Under the pieces are notes generated by a model, which was not told the DNA's origin, ran no database searches, and worked only from the letters and a program-made list of their open reading frames with translations. A DNA stretch of 35,594 nt from Anaerococcus sp. Marseille-P3915 (GTDB lineage Bacteria > Bacillota > Clostridia > Tissierellales > Peptoniphilaceae), in NCBI RefSeq assembly GCF_900258475.1, contig NZ_LT984888.1, positions 1 to 35,594 of the forward strand, written 5' to 3'. Positions 33,337-35,594 of the stretch are shown one piece after another (the stretch's first letter is position 1; each line of letters opens with the position of its first letter). Position numbers and translations under genes: made by a program.

Positions 33337-34689
33337 CTAGTTATTCTCAACTTCAACTTGTTTTCTATTCAGTGCTTTTTTAACATATACTATAAAAAGT
33401 CCAACAAATGCTACAAAGGCTACAATTCCTACCACATTAAAGGCAAAAGCTTCTGATATTGCCCATCTAAAAATTGGAGCTTCTACACCAAAGTATGTGA
33501 TAAATTGGCCTGAAGGTATATCAATAGTACCAACTTGTTTAGCAAGAGCTGTTACTGCTTCAGCAAATCTACTTGAAACTAATAAATATGTTGGGGTGAA
33601 AAGGATAGATAAAATTATCATTTTAATTATATCTCCATTAGTTACTATTAATGCTGGTACAACTACAATAACATTTACAATTCCAGCTAATGGTAATACT
33701 GATGACCATCCAAGCTTAGCAAATAGAAAAGCTAACGCTATTTCAAGTGGTACAAGTATGATAGAAACTACCCATATTTCTGATCTTCCTGCCATAAATG
33801 GCCAGTCTAGACCAATTTGAATCTCTCTATCTTTATATTTGTCTTTCATATAGGTACTTGCATAGTCAGATATAGGTTGTAGAGCTTGCATAAATAGCTT
33901 AGCAACCATTGGAAATAAAACTAATGATGCAGAAACTTTAATTCCAACATTCAAGGTTTCAGATATACTATAACCAGCAATTATAGCTAATAATATTCCA
34001 ACTAAAAGACCCATTACACTATTTTCCCCAAATATTCCTATTCTATCTTTAAGCCTGTCAGAGTCAAAAGATCTTCCACCGAGTCCAGGGATTTTATCTA
34101 AGAATCTGTTTACTGGAGCCATTAAAGCACACTGGAATGTCATATAGTGGGTACAAGTTACGCCAGGTATTCCTGTGATTTTTTGTATTCTTTCATGATT
34201 TGCATCAGCCATCTTTAATTCAAACACTATTTGAATTATTGCAGCAACAAATCCAAACACTAAATTTCCAGATATAGCATTTACCATTGTAGCAGTGAAA
34301 ATTTTTCCCCAAACGTTCCACATATCTACGTTTAATGTATCTGTCCATTTAAAACCTATAAGTAATAGATTCACCACTATTTGGATAGGGAACATTAATA
34401 GTGCATATGGCCATGCCCAAGCAATAGCACTCATTGGTGTCCAGCCAACATCCACAGCATTTAGTTGAAGTCCTGTTCTTTCTACCAGTGCTTGTGCAAC
34501 AGGGCTTATTGTTCCAAACATAAAATCTAATATCAAGCTCATACCTGTAAAGGCTACACCAAGTGTGATACCTGATATTATAGCTCTTTTAGCAGGCATC
34601 TTAAATATCAAACCAATAATAATCATAATTATTGGTAAAAATATTGCTGCTCCTAAATTTAAAATATAATTAATTATTTGCCCTAACAT
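33337..34689 (-). CDS. gatC: PTS galactitol-family EIIC permease
   Basis: This 450-residue membrane permease belongs to the GatC family, with about ten to twelve hydrophobic segments. Conserved stretches include NLGAAIFLPIIMIIIGL at the N-terminus, GWTPMSAIAWAWPYA and VNAISGNLVFGF. It should import a polyol or sugar with phosphorylation by the EIIA/EIIB encoded upstream. The start follows AGGAG. The gat name indicates family, not proven galactitol use: no galactitol-phosphate dehydrogenase or tagatose aldolase lies in the operon. Confidence 0.9.
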   Translation of the reverse strand: MLGQIINYILNLGAAIFLPIIMIIIGLIFKMPAKRAIISGITLGVAFTGMSLILDFMFGTISPVAQALVERTGLQLNAVDVGWTPMSAIAWAWPYALLMFPIQIVVNLLLIGFKWTDTLNVDMWNVWGKIFTATMVNAISGNLVFGFVAAIIQIVFELKMADANHERIQKITGIPGVTCTHYMTFQCALMAPVNRFLDKIPGLGGRSFDSDRLKDRIGIFGENSVMGLLVGILLAIIAGYSISETLNVGIKVSASLVLFPMVAKLFMQALQPISDYASTYMKDKYKDREIQIGLDWPFMAGRSEIWVVSIILVPLEIALAFLFAKLGWSSVLPLAGIVNVIVVVPALIVTNGDIIKMIILSILFTPTYLLVSSRFAEAVTALAKQVGTIDIPSGQFITYFGVEAPIFRWAISEAFAFNVVGIVAFVAFVGLFIVYVKKALNRKQVEVENN

Positions 34690-34697
34690 GATAACTC

Positions 34698-34979
34698 CTA
34701 ACTATTAATATATCCTTTTAATTTTTCATATTCTTCATCCATACCCATACCAGTTAAGAAAGCTATCCCATTAATCTTTGGTATATTTTCATAAGTTTTT
34801 CCGCCTGGCATGATTGATACATATACATCAACACTATCTATAATATTTTCAAGTGATTTTATATCTACAGCTTCTACAGTTGCTCTGATTCCATCATCTT
34901 CTAACATATGATTAATTTTAGAAGCTACTGTTTGACTTGTTGCTACTCCTGAACCACATGCTACTACAATTTTTTTCAT
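34698..34979 (-). CDS. gatB: PTS galactitol-family EIIB
   Basis: This 93-residue cytosolic EIIB has the phosphocysteine loop at the N-terminus (VVACGSGVATSQ, C8). It passes phosphate from the EIIA to the sugar at the EIIC. Length and motif match GatB-type proteins. It is three bases from the EIIA stop and eight from the EIIC start, inside one tightly spaced operon. Confidence 0.93.
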   Translation of the reverse strand: MKKIVVACGSGVATSQTVASKINHMLEDDGIRATVEAVDIKSLENIIDSVDVYVSIMPGGKTYENIPKINGIAFLTGMGMDEEYEKLKGYINS

Positions 34980-34982
34980 TTT

Positions 34983-35450
34983 TTACTCCTTTATTAATTT
35001 TTCAAGAATTTGTTTAATTTCTTGTTTTGTTTTTGAATCTTTTATTTTTTTCAATAGTTCTTTATCACTAAATACACCCATCAATTTAACAAGCAAAGGT
35101 ACTTGAGCTTCAGGGTTTGCTACCGCTAACATAAATACTAGATCTACATCAATATTTTGATTAGGATCTTCCATATTTTTAAATTCCACACTCTTTTTTA
35201 GTGTTGCAACTGAAATTCCTGCTGAATTGACATGAACTGGATCTGTATGAGGAATTGCGACTTTAATATCTCCTGTATTCAAACCAGTTGGGTATATCAA
35301 TTCTCTTTCAAGCACAGCATTACAATAAGTTTCTTTTACTTTTCCAGCATTCATCATTTGATCAGACATATATTTGATTAATTCTTCCCTGCTATTGCAA
35401 TCTAAATCAATAAATATTAAATCTTCTCTTACTTCAATTTGACTTTCCAT
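34983..35450 (-). CDS. gatA: PTS fructose/galactitol-type EIIA
   Basis: This 155-residue cytosolic EIIA of the fructose/mannitol/galactitol group receives phosphate from HPr. The active-site histidine is H68 in KVAIPHTDPVHV. The fold's opening lines (FIDLDCNSREELIKYM) are also typical. It is the first gene of the operon, behind AAGGAGG. The regulator, if encoded next door, lies outside the window. Confidence 0.92.
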   Translation of the reverse strand: MESQIEVREDLIFIDLDCNSREELIKYMSDQMMNAGKVKETYCNAVLERELIYPTGLNTGDIKVAIPHTDPVHVNSAGISVATLKKSVEFKNMEDPNQNIDVDLVFMLAVANPEAQVPLLVKLMGVFSDKELLKKIKDSKTKQEIKQILEKLIKE

Positions 35451-35594
35451 AATTACCTCCTTATATAATGTATTTAGGTTGTTAAAGGTAACCTATAAGC
35501 CTTTTTCGACTAAGTATTATTCAGATTTACTGTATAATATTGTTATTAGATAGAGTGTACTCGTCACTTCCTTGAGATTTAATCTCGTACTTGA
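35451..35594 (-). promoter_or_regulatory. Upstream region of the gat-dha operon with several inverted repeats
   Basis: No gene is visible. In addition to the gatA ribosome site it has inverted repeats TAGGTT-9-AACCTA (35475-35495), GAGT-GT-ACTC (35553-35562) and GAGATT-T-AATCTC (35574-35586). A TATTAT-like -10 can be placed near 35535 on the minus strand but lacks a good -35, which fits an activator-controlled PTS operon. The window ends before the region is complete. Confidence 0.4.

Overview
The window looks like a low-GC, Gram-positive, host-associated fermentative anaerobe. The AT-rich codon use, strong AGGAGG-type ribosome binding sites, Gram-positive PTS architecture, iron-sulfur serine dehydratase and signal-peptide surface proteins with a C-terminal KTG-hydrophobic-KKRK tail fit the Peptoniphilaceae/Tissierellia (Anaerococcus-like). 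This placement is inference from gene content; no marker gene is present.

Layout. 1-230 is the right end of an IS3-family insertion sequence. 254-1063 (-) is a Cof-type HAD phosphatase. 1194-10721 (+) holds two adjacent beta-glucoside/cellobiose PTS operons. The first has a LicR-type activator, EIIA-EIIB-GH1-EIIC of the lactose/cellobiose family. The second has a promoter, an RAT antiterminator overlapping an intrinsic terminator, a LicT/BglG antiterminator interrupted by an in-frame TAG, a BglP-type EIIBCA and a GH1 phospho-beta-glucosidase. 10812-14565 (+) carries an esterase, a histidine phosphatase, a two-domain polyphosphate:AMP phosphotransferase and a DUF5710-like protein with paired cysteines.

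From 14595 to the end everything is on the minus strand. sstT-sdaAB-sdaAA imports serine and deaminates it to pyruvate. A translationally coupled trio follows in the map: an AhbD/NirJ-like radical SAM/SPASM enzyme, a small ECF S-component-like membrane protein and a staygreen-like protein. aspA-fumC-HAD-MaoC converts aspartate to fumarate and malate. A surface protein sits behind a near-consensus promoter whose -35 is overlapped by a Fur box. nagA sits behind a TGGT-N4-ACCA operator. A secreted coiled-coil protein, a cupin and a uracil-DNA glycosylase-family protein come next. The last operon is gatA-gatB-gatC-class II aldolase-dhaK-dhaL-Cof HAD.

Functionally the window is about taking up beta-glucosides, amino sugars, serine, aspartate and an unidentified PTS sugar or polyol, and feeding them to pyruvate or triose phosphate. 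The most interesting piece is the radical SAM/S-component/staygreen-like operon. It could be an undescribed tetrapyrrole import-and-processing system (heme decarboxylation or metal removal); that reading is an inference from three family resemblances in one coupled operon. Other points of note are the amber-interrupted antiterminator, the DhaKL/aldolase/Gat-PTS pathway without a DhaM, and several very well-formed promoters with overlapping palindromes.
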